Shown here: in pieces, positions 22,550 through 33,293 of the stretch
How positions within the stretch are numbered: the stretch's first letter is position 1
Layout of the letters: each line of letters begins with the position of its first letter
Origin: a virus
Strand: one strand, 5' to 3'
Virus record (IMG/VR): IMGVR_UViG_3300005915_001138
Location: 62,001-126,000 of that record
DNA: 64,000 nt
Notes under the pieces: model-generated
The model's input: the letters and a program-made list of their open reading frames with translations, nothing else
Databases searched by the model: none
What the model was told of the DNA's origin: nothing
Position numbers and translations under genes: made by a program

Positions 22550-25072
22550 CTATACGCTCTCGCCGTTCCAAAAGCTAACTTCATTTTTTGCAACCCCGAA
22601 GGATGCATTCGCAACAGTCATTGTATCTTTCATTGTACCTGCTATCTCTCCAGCTTCTTTAATAATTGATGTTGCTCCGCATATTGCTAGCATATCATCA
22701 GCATCCACCTTTCCAGCGCCAGTATAATATGTTGGTGATGTTGCGGACGCTGCTAAATCTGTAAAGAATATGGGTGGTAATGCAGGGGCAGCAGCGCCCG
22801 GAGCAATAGGTAATAAGTCTGCATAATTAGCATTGTCGAATGTAAACATCTCCGGCATTTGTTTATCAACCCAATCCATATCTGTTTCCATACCACCAAA
22901 GAATGATTCAACGTCTATAGATTTGCTTATACATTCATCTAAGTTATCCAATATACTAGAATCTAATCCAGCATTGCTTATTGGATCTTCTATAAGACTA
23001 GATAAGTCAGTTGTTATACCTCCACTTAAGGATGTAATGGTCGACATTAATCCTTCGGCATCGGCCAATCCAGATATATTAGAATTTAAAACCGCCGTTA
23101 ATGGATTAGATCCACTTACTCCACTAAGAAGATTAGTAGCTTCTTGTAATTTACCTGATAGATCTCCATCTAGGCTACCAGTTAATGCGTCTAGACTAAA
23201 TGCATCTGCACTAAGTCCTCCAGTAAGTCCACCTAATGCTCCACTTAATGTATCGCCAAATCCATTATCCAATATATCCATGTTACCCATTAACCCACCT
23301 AATGATCCGGTCAGCATATCTCCTACACCATCTCCCATAAGTGAACTAGTCAATCCATCTAAGCTATCCAACAACCCACCCAAGATATCAGTCAATCCTC
23401 CAGTTAGTCCTCCTAATCCACCAGTCACTAGAGATCCTAACCCACCACTGGCGACGCCAGCCACTCCTGTTACTGAATCTAGTCCACCCATAACCCCACC
23501 CATCGCGTTTCCAAGGCTTCCTGTTATACCACCACCCCCACTTAATATACTTGTAACTGGAGAGAATATACCATCAGTTACACCACCAAGATCTCCTAAT
23601 CCCCCAAGCTGTCCTAGATCTCCTAGTCCTCCTAAATCTCCTAATCCTCCTAGGTCTCCCGCAGAGTTAAATAGATCTCCTATACTATCTGTCGCACTAA
23701 ACATTCCACCGAGTGCTTCATTCTGTCCTAGGAATGATCCATTGTTTAAAGATAATTGTTTACCTAAGTCGAGGTCATCTACATTCAATCTTAATGGGGA
23801 TTCTAATCCTCTTGTGTCTAATCCTGAAGCCCCCACAGGTGCGAGTGGAATCAAATCATCCATTAAATTGATACCTTTATTTGTAGAACTACTGCTACCA
23901 TTCGGACGTTTTATATCTGGTGGAGTAGTACTCTTTCTTAAAGTATCTATATATTTTGCAAAGGTTGGTCTCAACGGATCAATAGTGTCTCCTTCTTGCA
24001 TAGACATTATTACACTATATACTTCTTGAAATGTTACTTTTAGATCTACACTTCCTGCTCTTTGATCAAAAGAAATATCATTACTTTCCCCACCTTTAAT
24101 AACATCTATTCCAGATATGTATCCTGCATCTATATGAAACAATCCAGGACAAGTTACTTTACACATTAAAGGATAACTGTATGTAAAGTTTGAAGATGAT
24201 GTTGGTACAACCATTGCTAGTAGTCTAGCAACAGGAATAACTATATTATCCTCATGGGCAGTCATATCATTCGGATAGGGATTATATAATCTTACGGTAA
24301 CAGAATAAGATGGAGTATAAGATACACCTTTCCATATTTTTGGAAAGTCTACCTTGTCTCCCTCAAGAATATTACCTAGTCCTTCCTTTAGTTCATTTAA
24401 CCCACCACTAGCCATGTTCATAATCCCGCCAGCTGCACCTAATCCAAACTTACTTAAAGCACCCATCACTCCTTTTCCATCTTCTCCAATTTGAGACAAT
24501 GCATTCCCTGATTCTTTTTCACCAGTTACAAATCGTAACTCCTGAAGTTTTTGAGAAGCCATATTACCCATACTCTCAAAAGAAGATTCTCCAAAGTCTA
24601 CACTGAATGATTCTGATATAGATACGTCATTTAAAAATGCAACTTGTATAGGTATCTTAACCCCGGCACCTTCTATCCCGCACTTAGTTAATATCTTTTT
24701 ATAATCCGCACCCGCATCTTTTAATCCGTATAATGTAGCGCCTGCTTGTGCTCCACTAGACTTCGAAAATACAGGAAGCATGGGATGAATATCTAAGACA
24801 GGCATAGTATTTAATACCATACCCTCCATTAATCCAGATATATCAGGAGTCGATCCTCCTCCTCCAGTATTAGGACCAACATTATATGAGGCCTGAGGAG
24901 GGAGTCCGATAATCCCTGCCGCACTCTCTTTGCTAGTATTTTCTATTAGTTGGTTCTGTCCAGAGCCTGCCGATTCTGGTACATTCATTGCAGGAGACAA
25001 TCCCGGTCCTTTATCTGCACCTGTAATTCCCTCAAACGATCCAGAATTTATATCATAATCACCTATTGGCAT
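22550..25072 (-). CDS. large Gly-rich virion/baseplate protein, 840 aa
   Basis: An N-terminal structured part contains FSVDFGESSFESMGNMASQ and a beta-rich domain (YSVTVRLYNPYPND, PLMCKVTCPGLFHIDAGYIS, SVDLKVTFQEVYSVI) of the kind found in tail hub proteins that dock on the tube. Residues about 430-680 are a low-complexity Gly/Leu/Asp region with GDLGGLGDLG-type repeats. It is directly downstream of the tape measure gene, fitting a tail tip or tail-completion role. Confidence 0.5.
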   Translation of the reverse strand: MPIGDYDINSGSFEGITGADKGPGLSPAMNVPESAGSGQNQLIENTSKESAAGIIGLPPQASYNVGPNTGGGGSTPDISGLMEGMVLNTMPVLDIHPMLPVFSKSSGAQAGATLYGLKDAGADYKKILTKCGIEGAGVKIPIQVAFLNDVSISESFSVDFGESSFESMGNMASQKLQELRFVTGEKESGNALSQIGEDGKGVMGALSKFGLGAAGGIMNMASGGLNELKEGLGNILEGDKVDFPKIWKGVSYTPSYSVTVRLYNPYPNDMTAHEDNIVIPVARLLAMVVPTSSSNFTYSYPLMCKVTCPGLFHIDAGYISGIDVIKGGESNDISFDQRAGSVDLKVTFQEVYSVIMSMQEGDTIDPLRPTFAKYIDTLRKSTTPPDIKRPNGSSSSTNKGINLMDDLIPLAPVGASGLDTRGLESPLRLNVDDLDLGKQLSLNNGSFLGQNEALGGMFSATDSIGDLFNSAGDLGGLGDLGGLGDLGQLGGLGDLGGVTDGIFSPVTSILSGGGGITGSLGNAMGGVMGGLDSVTGVAGVASGGLGSLVTGGLGGLTGGLTDILGGLLDSLDGLTSSLMGDGVGDMLTGSLGGLMGNMDILDNGFGDTLSGALGGLTGGLSADAFSLDALTGSLDGDLSGKLQEATNLLSGVSGSNPLTAVLNSNISGLADAEGLMSTITSLSGGITTDLSSLIEDPISNAGLDSSILDNLDECISKSIDVESFFGGMETDMDWVDKQMPEMFTFDNANYADLLPIAPGAAAPALPPIFFTDLAASATSPTYYTGAGKVDADDMLAICGATSIIKEAGEIAGTMKDTMTVANASFGVAKNEVSFWNGESV

Positions 25073-25083
25073 TCTGTTATCTC

Positions 25084-28000
25084 CTATAAGTTACCTGTTA
25101 ATATTGCATGTAGATCAGGATCTGCACCTTCATCAAACTTATCACTATTTCCACCACCACCCGCTAAACTACTAGCCATAGAATTAATAGATGATACCAT
25201 ATTATTTATTACTATTAATCCTTGCTCTTGACTTTTCTTCATTGTTTCTCCTACACCAGCCATGCCTTTCTCAACTGCATTTCCGGTTCCTTGATCTCTT
25301 GCTAAATCATAGCTCACACTATTATCTACTAGGGCTGATCTATCTCTAGTAGGTATTGATTGGTTTATACTAGCACTTGGAGGATCTTCTATTCCACCTA
25401 CTGCTGCATTTTCTGGGAATGTTAGGAACTGTCCTGGGTCTCTGTTTGTAAGACCAGTCATTGCAAATCCAGATTTACTTAAGAAATTTTCTGGATCATA
25501 TTTAACTCCGTCTTTTGATATCTCATAGTGTAAGTGAGATGGGTATGAATTTGGTCCACTTGGTCCACGACCGCCTGCCATTCCTATAACTTGCCCGGTA
25601 GATATCTGCTGGCCTGGTCCGACATTTATACTAGACATATGAAGGTATCTAGTTTTTAATCCGCCTCCATGATCTATAACCACACCGCCATATTTTCCAC
25701 CAGCATCTACTACTACTCCACCCATAGAAGCATAAATAGGATCGCCTGTCTTAGCTCTAATGTCTACAGCTTTATGATAACTACTTCCACCTCTAACAGA
25801 TCTAGGACCCCATGGAGAAGTAATATATTTATGATCTGATGGAAATGCAATACCATTTGATATAGAAGCTGCACCTATTGATGCTGTCTTATTATTAACT
25901 TCTGCATCGCCGCCAGCAGGAGCATTGTCTTGCATAAAGGAATCAGATATACTTCTCTTTTGCTCATCAAAGTAATCGCTTCCTGGAGTCATACCAATGG
26001 CCCCACCAGTAGCTTCATCTAACAATCCAGTAGCGCCACCAGCTACCTTACCAAGAGCACCACCAATTGCCCCGCCTGCTTTTTTACCAAAGCCGCCACC
26101 AATTGCTCCACCTACTGATCTTCCAGCCTTTGCTCCAGCCTGCTGTCCTCGTTGAGCTGATCCCGCCACATTACTAATTGAACTAGAGACAGCATTGGAT
26201 ATCTTATCAGCCATTGTATCTGTATCTGATGGTCTATTAACCCAATCAAATACAGCTTTAGTTAACCCTTCGTCTACTTTTTCCCAGTTATTAATAGCCC
26301 AACCAAGAGGAGTAGTTGCTATAACTTTCTTCATCATATCGTCTTCACTTAAGTCCATAGACTTAGATAGGGATTTAGATTTCATCCAATCTTTATTATC
26401 TGGGTGAGAGAAATCTCCGATGGCAGCCTGTTGCTTTTCAGTTAAGACTGCTTCTCCTGCTTTTAATATAGCAGGAACATCTTTTCCAGGTTGTCCTTCT
26501 ACGATTCCACCTGAGTGGAATTTTGGTGGGGCTGCACCCATTTTATTATCTTCTCTTTCCTTCAGCAGCTTCGTATTTTTTAATCTCATTTCCAACTGTC
26601 TTACTTTGTCTGGGTTCCCTTCTTTTTTTGCAGCTTCAAGTAGTTCAGATATATTTTTTATTTTTTCTTCGGGTGACATACTACCGTAATCAATACCCTG
26701 ACCCATTCCCTCTAACGCTCGTTTTCTTTCTTTCTCTTTAATTTCTCTTTCGAGTTGTTTGAGTCTTTTCTCTTTTCCTTCATCTGTTTTCAACTCTGCT
26801 AATTTTGATTTTCTTTGTTGGTATACAGAGCTCTCTCTCCAACCAGTAAATACTGAGGAATTTGAGGAATCCATTTCTGTCTTTGTATTTCTTAATTCTT
26901 GCCTATAAAGGCGACCAGCTTCTTCTTTTCTTTTTCCTTGAGATTCTTCAGACTCTATTGCTTCGGCGGCCTTAGAATCTAGGCGTTCAAGTTTTCCTTT
27001 TTCTTTTCCAGCCATCACCCCACCCATGGATCTAACCGCTTTTTGATTCTGTGTAAGTCTCTTCTCGCTTTCACTTGCTGCCTTTAATTCTTTAGCAGTC
27101 TTTGCTGCAGACATAGCTAACATAATCATAGGTCCTGCTGCTGCACCTGCTGCTGCACCTATTCCAGCACCTGCTGGACCACCCATCATGAAACCTAAAA
27201 TAGTACCGACTAATGCTCCGGTTGCCATTGCTGAGGTAGAATTCATAGCACCAGATGCAAATCCACCCTTAGCCATGTCTTTATCGTCACCGCCAAATAC
27301 ACCTATCATTTTTTTAATAGTCCATACAGCACCGCCAGCGATAGCTCCAACTGCTAGTCCAAGAGCAGCACCAAGTCCGAGACCTATAGGTAATCCAATT
27401 GGACCACCCATTGCAGTTCCAACTATTCCACCAAGTATTGCTCCGGCTGCTGCACCCATACCAGCACCACTACCTATCTCTCTCGGAAGTCCTAATTTTT
27501 CTGCCATGTTTCCAAAGAACCCACCTGAAATTCCTACGACTGTACCTACTGCACCACCAATGGCAGCACCAGCAGCTATACCAAATGGGATTCCTGCAAG
27601 CGTAGGAGCAGCAAGCATACCACCTAGGATACCACCGAGTACTGCTCCAGTTCCAGCCATTGCTGGGACCTCTGGTCCAAATGCATCTGCTAATTTTGGT
27701 ATAGCGAATCCTGTTATAGCTCCACCTAAAGCTGCACCAATACCAACACCCCATATGGTACCAAGTACTGGTACGGCTGATCCTAGGAATCCACCAAGGA
27801 CAGCACCAACAGCTGCACCAACACCTAGGCTTACTCCACCCATTATAGGATGTTCACCTAATACTTCAGATAATGGTTTAACTACAAATCCTCCAAGAAG
27901 GCCACCTAATGCTGTACCTACTGCAAACCCAGCAACAGAACCAACAGGTCCTCCTGCCATTCCAATAATACCACCGAGGATTCCACCTATCATTCCTCCA

Positions 28001-31000
28001 CCACCAGCAAACATTGCTGTCTTAACATCTCCGGTTATTGCTCCAGCAATTATCATCGGAATAAGTCCAGCTAATAATTTGGGACCTATGCCTCCTAGCA
28101 TGCCGCCAAATACTCCGCCGCCCATTCCACCGCCTCCACCTTTCTCATCTTTCTTCTCTCTCTTCTTTTTAATCCTATCCCATATTCCACGGTACCTACT
28201 TTGTTCTTGCGCTTCGTCACTTCCTTCTTCTTTACCACTGAAGTGTGCAGCCATCGCACTTGTATTACGTTTTATTCCTACTAGGTGTCTAATTATTGCA
28301 CCTGGCCATCTAGCTTTAATGGGTTCGCCCATTGAGTCCACACCAATAACTTCGTTACCTAACAATTTATCTTTAAGTTTGGTTACACCTTTCTTCATTG
28401 CTTCCCAAGGTTTCTTAAGAAAATTAGAAATGAATTTAAATGGTGCAGTTATTACTGCTTTGAATCCTCTCCACCCGACTTTAATTGTTTCTCCTACTGC
28501 TTGAACAGCATAACCTAATGCTTTGAATCCAGTATTAAGCGCTGATCCAATCGCCTTTGACGTTGCATGTATGGTTGCTCTTACAGCTTCTAGTCCAAGA
28601 TTAATAGCTTTCATTGGGAACTTAAGTGCTTCGCCTACTGCTGCACCAATGTGCCCGGCTATGCCTCGGAATCCTGCAGCTATACCAGCTGTAACTTTGA
28701 GAGGAATACTTACTATCGCACCTATGATTCCATGACTCTTACGACCCTTACCAGAATAAATATTAGTTGTTTCTTCAATCAACCGTCCAAGTAAACCAGT
28801 ATGTACTTCTAGTTCTGCCTGCATATGTTCTAATATAGTTGTAACAGGTGAAAACATTTCTTTATTGTTTTGACCATCTAAAGATAGAACTCCTTCTCCT
28901 GCATGTCCAACCATATCCACAGGAGCACCGGCTGGTTGACCTTCTCCTATCACCCCACCTTTAGCATGGGACTCAATTGGTTTCTGGGGCTTAATCGGTT
29001 TTTGATTCATCGCAGACACAGTAGCTTCATCTCTACCCATAACAGATACACCCCAGACATCTGAAAATCTATCATGAATATCATGAGAAACATTTATAAT
29101 ATTAGTCCAAGTATCTAATACATCTCCCATTACACTTTTAACAAATGATACTATGCTTAGATTTCCTCCAGAGGATTTACCTCTAGCATAGAATTCTACA
29201 CCAGCCCACAGCTCTTTAATATTATCTTTTAGTCTAGCTACAAAATCGAAATATGGTTTCGCACCAGCCCAAGCAATGTTTCCAAGTCCTGCCCATATTC
29301 CTTTAAGATTTGGAAGGCCGAATCTCTGAATGTAAGCTTTTCCTTCCTTCTCTTTCTTAGCAGCCTTCTGCCATACAGCTTCTCTATACGCTACACCAGC
29401 AGTAGCAGCTCCATCTTTTGATCCAAACATTGCTCCGATCACACCCTCAAGTGAGTGGAAAGAAGACAGTGCCCAGTCAAACATTCTTTCTTCTATTGCT
29501 TCATATATATGTTGAAATGGATCAGACAAAATATTTTTGGCTAGCTTAACTCTCATGTCCTTCATTATTCTTTTCATTTTAGCTGGGACATAATATAGTT
29601 CCATCTGGGAATTCATTATTTCCATTAATCCAGATCCAACTTTAATGGTACCATCTATGAAGTCCTTTAAAAGAACTGGTATCTCTGTGAGCGGAGCCAT
29701 AAGTTTCTTAAAACCTCCGGCTTCTTTATCGTTCCATATTTCCTTTACAGAATCTTTATACTTAGATAAAGAATCTCCAAAATTTTTGACAGCATTAAAA
29801 AATGTAGTACCTGCTTCACCAAATACCTTAGCAGCTTTTAAACCAGCATCAAATATGCCTTTCATTATTCCAAATATACCAGTGGGTTTTCCTTCTGCAT
29901 CTGTATCTCCGAACAGAGCAGAGGTTACTGCTTGTGGTACTAACTTCTGATAAGCAAATATGAGTCTCTCACCTATAGATTTATTAGCAGGATCCAATTC
30001 TTTATTAATTGTTTCCATTAATTTACTATGACCAGAAGATATGGCGCTTACAACAAAGTCAAAGAATCTAGCAATAAATCCCTGCTTCTCTTGGAACCCT
30101 TTGAACTTACCTTCTTTCCATTCAGTATCATCCCAAAGAGAACCTAGTCCTTCTTTTAAACCCGTAGCCATTGCCACTATCCCATCTTTAATTCCTATAA
30201 GTAAACTTATTATTCCGCCTTGTGTATTTCCTTCTCCATCTATTTTCCCGAATATAGCATTAGATAGGAGAGATGGGATCTTCTTAATACTTTCCCACAT
30301 ACCTAGTAATGATTCCTTAATACTTTTTAAATTAACTAAGGCTCCAAAGAATGCTCCTATCTTTCCAAAGATTCCTTTAGCTCCACCGCCTCCTTCTTCG
30401 CCTTCCTTGTTTTTAGCTAGACCTTCATCTCTTATTTTAGACTTATCTTTAGCCTGTGCAACATTTGATTTTTCTTCTTGTGCAGTTTCCTGAGCAGATG
30501 ATATCTTTTCTTTACCTTTCTCTCCAGCAATGATTAACTCTCCACCGTGTTCGCCAACAGTACCACCATCAGCAAACCTTTTTATATTTAAAAAGAACTC
30601 TAATTGCTTTTGAAGTATATCCCTTATGCCTATAAGTATACCTGCTTGACCCCCTTCAGCAATTTTGAAGTCGGCTTCTCGTCCATGTTCAATATATGAA
30701 TCTACTAAGTCTCCAGCCATCTTTTGATACTCTTCACTCTTAATAAATTGTCCCATTATTTTATTAAGTTGAGAGTCTGGATCCTGTTTTTGTTTAATTA
30801 ACTCTTGAGCTATTCTACTTTTAATAGCAGAACCAAGCCATTGACCAATAGATCTAGACTTAGGTCTTTTTAGATTACCTTCTATTCCAAATCCTTCTTG
30901 TATTAATCTAGACTGTTGATATACTAAACCATTAATTTCATCTGATGCAAATCTAGCATGCACATATATAAGAGATAGTACTTTATATATTGCTGGAATA

Positions 31001-32403
31001 ACTCCTATAGATCTGGGGTTAGGTAATTCAGATCTATAACCCATACCAAAGAATGGAAGAGCATAACCAATAACAGATTTAATACCAAATATATTAGAGA
31101 ACTGTTCTCCAAGGAACCCAGGCATCTCTGGGGATTTCGGTCCCTTGTCATCTTTCGATTCTCTTTCATTCTGAGTCCATAGTATTCTACTCTTACCTTG
31201 TCTAACTCCAGGCATTCTTCTGAGTTGAACTCCTTCATGCGCGGCGTGGGCAACAGCTACTTGTTTTATATCTTCCAGTCTTTTTACGACTGGATCATCC
31301 ATTTCACTACCACCATCAATATCTTTTTCTTTTGTAGAGAGGATTATATTTGCACCCCTATTATCAGATTTTATTTCATAATCATCTTCTGGTCCTACTA
31401 TTTCCCCACTAGATGCTAATCTAAATGATCCTTTTGCTGCATCTCTTTTTAAATCTTTGGCCCATTCATTGCCATCTCTTCCTTGCTTAGCACCAGGTAT
31501 ATTTTTTATCCACCCAACCATCTCACCCATCGTATTCTGTAGACCACCAAAACCAGCTAAGGTAATATCTTTAGATGCCCCGAGTATTTTTGATATTGTT
31601 CCAGAGCCACCTTCACCTTCATCTCCTTTCTTTCCAAATATAGAACTGAACCCAGTTCTTACCATTGCATTTGCATCCGCAGCTACAGGACCTCCCTTTC
31701 CACCTATCAGTCCAGCGCCCAGGAGACCTTTAAAATTATCTACTATATTATCTGTTTCTTGTCTAGCGGGATCAAGCACCTTATCTCTAGCTTCACCCAT
31801 GACTCTCAGAGGAGCTCTGATTGGAGCAGTGGCTATACGTGCAGCCTTCTTTGTAGCAGCCACACCTGTCTTCGCACCATACTTAACACTTAAAAAACTA
31901 ATAGCTTTAGTAGCACCAAAGACACCCTTCGCCAACTTCAGGGAAGATGATTCAAATCCTTTCATCACATAGTCTAATCTATCAGAGTGCTCTGCAGTCA
32001 TGTCTCCAAATTCAGAAACAGAGTCTCCAATATCTGAAGATGCTTTAGCCATCTTTTCAGATGAATCATTTATTGTTTCAAAATTAGTAGTCATACTATC
32101 TACTGAAGTGAAGAGAGAATCTGTAGCCTCAGTGATAACTTTCAATCCCTCTTTGTTTGCATTTTTTACTTTACTTACTTCAGTGTCCATAGATTTAATC
32201 ATGGACTTAGTAATTCTATCCTTAGCCATCTTACGTATCTCTTCCATCTGCTGGGTGCCTTGAATAATTCCTTTATTCATAGTTATAGCAGCTTTTCTAG
32301 ATGCACGTTCGACTTCTGAAGAGCTTTGAGTAATGGTCTTACTTAGCCCACCGAGACTTTTTGCTAGTTCTTGTTTTTCTTTTTTGAAATCTTCTTCTGA
32401 CAT
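25084..32403 (-). CDS. tape measure protein with C-terminal M23 peptidase
   Basis: At 2,439 residues it is the largest gene. The N-terminus is coiled-coil, and the long middle contains Gly/Ala-rich glycine-zipper helices (GGMIGGILGGIIGMAGG and similar) that could insert in membranes during ejection. Near the C-terminus lies an LytM/M23 zinc endopeptidase: GGSSYHKAVDIRA with the first His and Asp, and SHLHYEIS with the final H-x-H. It would set tail length and cut peptidoglycan cross-links on entry. It follows the HExxH gene and precedes the Gly-rich tail proteins. Confidence 0.9.
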   Translation of the reverse strand: MSEEDFKKEKQELAKSLGGLSKTITQSSSEVERASRKAAITMNKGIIQGTQQMEEIRKMAKDRITKSMIKSMDTEVSKVKNANKEGLKVITEATDSLFTSVDSMTTNFETINDSSEKMAKASSDIGDSVSEFGDMTAEHSDRLDYVMKGFESSSLKLAKGVFGATKAISFLSVKYGAKTGVAATKKAARIATAPIRAPLRVMGEARDKVLDPARQETDNIVDNFKGLLGAGLIGGKGGPVAADANAMVRTGFSSIFGKKGDEGEGGSGTISKILGASKDITLAGFGGLQNTMGEMVGWIKNIPGAKQGRDGNEWAKDLKRDAAKGSFRLASSGEIVGPEDDYEIKSDNRGANIILSTKEKDIDGGSEMDDPVVKRLEDIKQVAVAHAAHEGVQLRRMPGVRQGKSRILWTQNERESKDDKGPKSPEMPGFLGEQFSNIFGIKSVIGYALPFFGMGYRSELPNPRSIGVIPAIYKVLSLIYVHARFASDEINGLVYQQSRLIQEGFGIEGNLKRPKSRSIGQWLGSAIKSRIAQELIKQKQDPDSQLNKIMGQFIKSEEYQKMAGDLVDSYIEHGREADFKIAEGGQAGILIGIRDILQKQLEFFLNIKRFADGGTVGEHGGELIIAGEKGKEKISSAQETAQEEKSNVAQAKDKSKIRDEGLAKNKEGEEGGGGAKGIFGKIGAFFGALVNLKSIKESLLGMWESIKKIPSLLSNAIFGKIDGEGNTQGGIISLLIGIKDGIVAMATGLKEGLGSLWDDTEWKEGKFKGFQEKQGFIARFFDFVVSAISSGHSKLMETINKELDPANKSIGERLIFAYQKLVPQAVTSALFGDTDAEGKPTGIFGIMKGIFDAGLKAAKVFGEAGTTFFNAVKNFGDSLSKYKDSVKEIWNDKEAGGFKKLMAPLTEIPVLLKDFIDGTIKVGSGLMEIMNSQMELYYVPAKMKRIMKDMRVKLAKNILSDPFQHIYEAIEERMFDWALSSFHSLEGVIGAMFGSKDGAATAGVAYREAVWQKAAKKEKEGKAYIQRFGLPNLKGIWAGLGNIAWAGAKPYFDFVARLKDNIKELWAGVEFYARGKSSGGNLSIVSFVKSVMGDVLDTWTNIINVSHDIHDRFSDVWGVSVMGRDEATVSAMNQKPIKPQKPIESHAKGGVIGEGQPAGAPVDMVGHAGEGVLSLDGQNNKEMFSPVTTILEHMQAELEVHTGLLGRLIEETTNIYSGKGRKSHGIIGAIVSIPLKVTAGIAAGFRGIAGHIGAAVGEALKFPMKAINLGLEAVRATIHATSKAIGSALNTGFKALGYAVQAVGETIKVGWRGFKAVITAPFKFISNFLKKPWEAMKKGVTKLKDKLLGNEVIGVDSMGEPIKARWPGAIIRHLVGIKRNTSAMAAHFSGKEEGSDEAQEQSRYRGIWDRIKKKREKKDEKGGGGGMGGGVFGGMLGGIGPKLLAGLIPMIIAGAITGDVKTAMFAGGGGMIGGILGGIIGMAGGPVGSVAGFAVGTALGGLLGGFVVKPLSEVLGEHPIMGGVSLGVGAAVGAVLGGFLGSAVPVLGTIWGVGIGAALGGAITGFAIPKLADAFGPEVPAMAGTGAVLGGILGGMLAAPTLAGIPFGIAAGAAIGGAVGTVVGISGGFFGNMAEKLGLPREIGSGAGMGAAAGAILGGIVGTAMGGPIGLPIGLGLGAALGLAVGAIAGGAVWTIKKMIGVFGGDDKDMAKGGFASGAMNSTSAMATGALVGTILGFMMGGPAGAGIGAAAGAAAGPMIMLAMSAAKTAKELKAASESEKRLTQNQKAVRSMGGVMAGKEKGKLERLDSKAAEAIESEESQGKRKEEAGRLYRQELRNTKTEMDSSNSSVFTGWRESSVYQQRKSKLAELKTDEGKEKRLKQLEREIKEKERKRALEGMGQGIDYGSMSPEEKIKNISELLEAAKKEGNPDKVRQLEMRLKNTKLLKEREDNKMGAAPPKFHSGGIVEGQPGKDVPAILKAGEAVLTEKQQAAIGDFSHPDNKDWMKSKSLSKSMDLSEDDMMKKVIATTPLGWAINNWEKVDEGLTKAVFDWVNRPSDTDTMADKISNAVSSSISNVAGSAQRGQQAGAKAGRSVGGAIGGGFGKKAGGAIGGALGKVAGGATGLLDEATGGAIGMTPGSDYFDEQKRSISDSFMQDNAPAGGDAEVNNKTASIGAASISNGIAFPSDHKYITSPWGPRSVRGGSSYHKAVDIRAKTGDPIYASMGGVVVDAGGKYGGVVIDHGGGLKTRYLHMSSINVGPGQQISTGQVIGMAGGRGPSGPNSYPSHLHYEISKDGVKYDPENFLSKSGFAMTGLTNRDPGQFLTFPENAAVGGIEDPPSASINQSIPTRDRSALVDNSVSYDLARDQGTGNAVEKGMAGVGETMKKSQEQGLIVINNMVSSINSMASSLAGGGGNSDKFDEGADPDLHAILTGNL

Positions 32404-32411
32404 ATCTTATC

Positions 32412-33293
32412 CTACAGTTTAAGATTATTAATCATAGTTATTGTAAATCTTGAAGGTTTAAATTCATTACATATTGCTACTATTTCTGATGGATAAATAG
32501 CTTCTTGACATGGAGTGGTTATTCTCCCATCCACACCGAGCGAATCATACGCTTTAAAATAGTGAGGCAATGTTCTTTTGGCACATATACGATACTTAGA
32601 TTTTCCCATTACAAAATATGCATACGATCCTATCATATTTGTTGTTACTTCATCCGCTCTATCCTTACTTAAAAATGTAGTTAAAAAACTATTCAATATA
32701 GCTGCGTGGTTTTTTAAACTAAATACACTTTCCATACCATCAGATATAAGCGTTAATTCTATTGCAAACTCTCTAAGTCTTTTCTGATCTATTTTTTTAT
32801 ATTCATTGGGCAGCATAGATCTAAAAAATTCTTTATAGAATGGTGCAATATAAGGACCCAATGAATACTTTAAAAATAATTTGGTGTCTATGTTAGCAAC
32901 AAAGTGAACGAGCTCATGTACTAATATTGGTGGTAGTTCTCTCATAGCCTTACCAAAAAATGTAACATTCTTATCTAATACTAATGCAATGTTCTTAGTA
33001 TTGGATGCATAAAACCCTAGAGTAGTAGTACCTCTATTTTTATATAGAAGTTTTTTAAATAAAAAAGAAACTGTACTTGAGTCTAAGTATCCAGGTATGA
33101 TTCTTTTCTTATCTATTCCCTCTGATATTTTAGCATTTATATCTTTTGTGATTTTTGATTTGCTGCACCAATCTTTAGTATTCTCTCCAATCTTTTCGTT
33201 GGAGTGTATCATCTGACTCCCAACTATCCCATATGGTTTTAACATAACAGGAGAGAGTTCTAAAAATTCATTAATATTTACCGGCTTGCTCAT
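32412..33293 (-). CDS. putative HExxH zinc metallopeptidase, 293 aa
   Basis: The central segment PPILVHELVHFVANID contains a consensus HExxH (HELVH), preceded by hydrophobic residues as in zincins. A third ligand could be among downstream Glu/His residues but is not certain. No signal peptide or membrane helix. It overlaps the terminase stop by 23 bases and precedes the tape measure gene, so it belongs to the virion/assembly operon and may be a maturation protease. T4-type prohead proteases are unrelated serine enzymes, so this is not that family. Confidence 0.55.
   Translation of the reverse strand: MSKPVNINEFLELSPVMLKPYGIVGSQMIHSNEKIGENTKDWCSKSKITKDINAKISEGIDKKRIIPGYLDSSTVSFLFKKLLYKNRGTTTLGFYASNTKNIALVLDKNVTFFGKAMRELPPILVHELVHFVANIDTKLFLKYSLGPYIAPFYKEFFRSMLPNEYKKIDQKRLREFAIELTLISDGMESVFSLKNHAAILNSFLTTFLSKDRADEVTTNMIGSYAYFVMGKSKYRICAKRTLPHYFKAYDSLGVDGRITTPCQEAIYPSEIVAICNEFKPSRFTITMINNLKL

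Noticed and set aside
22833-24029. Plus-strand open frame of about 398 codons
   Set aside because: Antisense of the Gly/Leu/Asp repeats of the 840-residue gene, rich in Pro/Ser, with no start signals.
27188-28504. Long proline-rich open frame on the plus strand
   Set aside because: It is the reverse of the Gly/Ala-rich zipper region of the tape measure gene and has no ribosome site; a codon-bias shadow.
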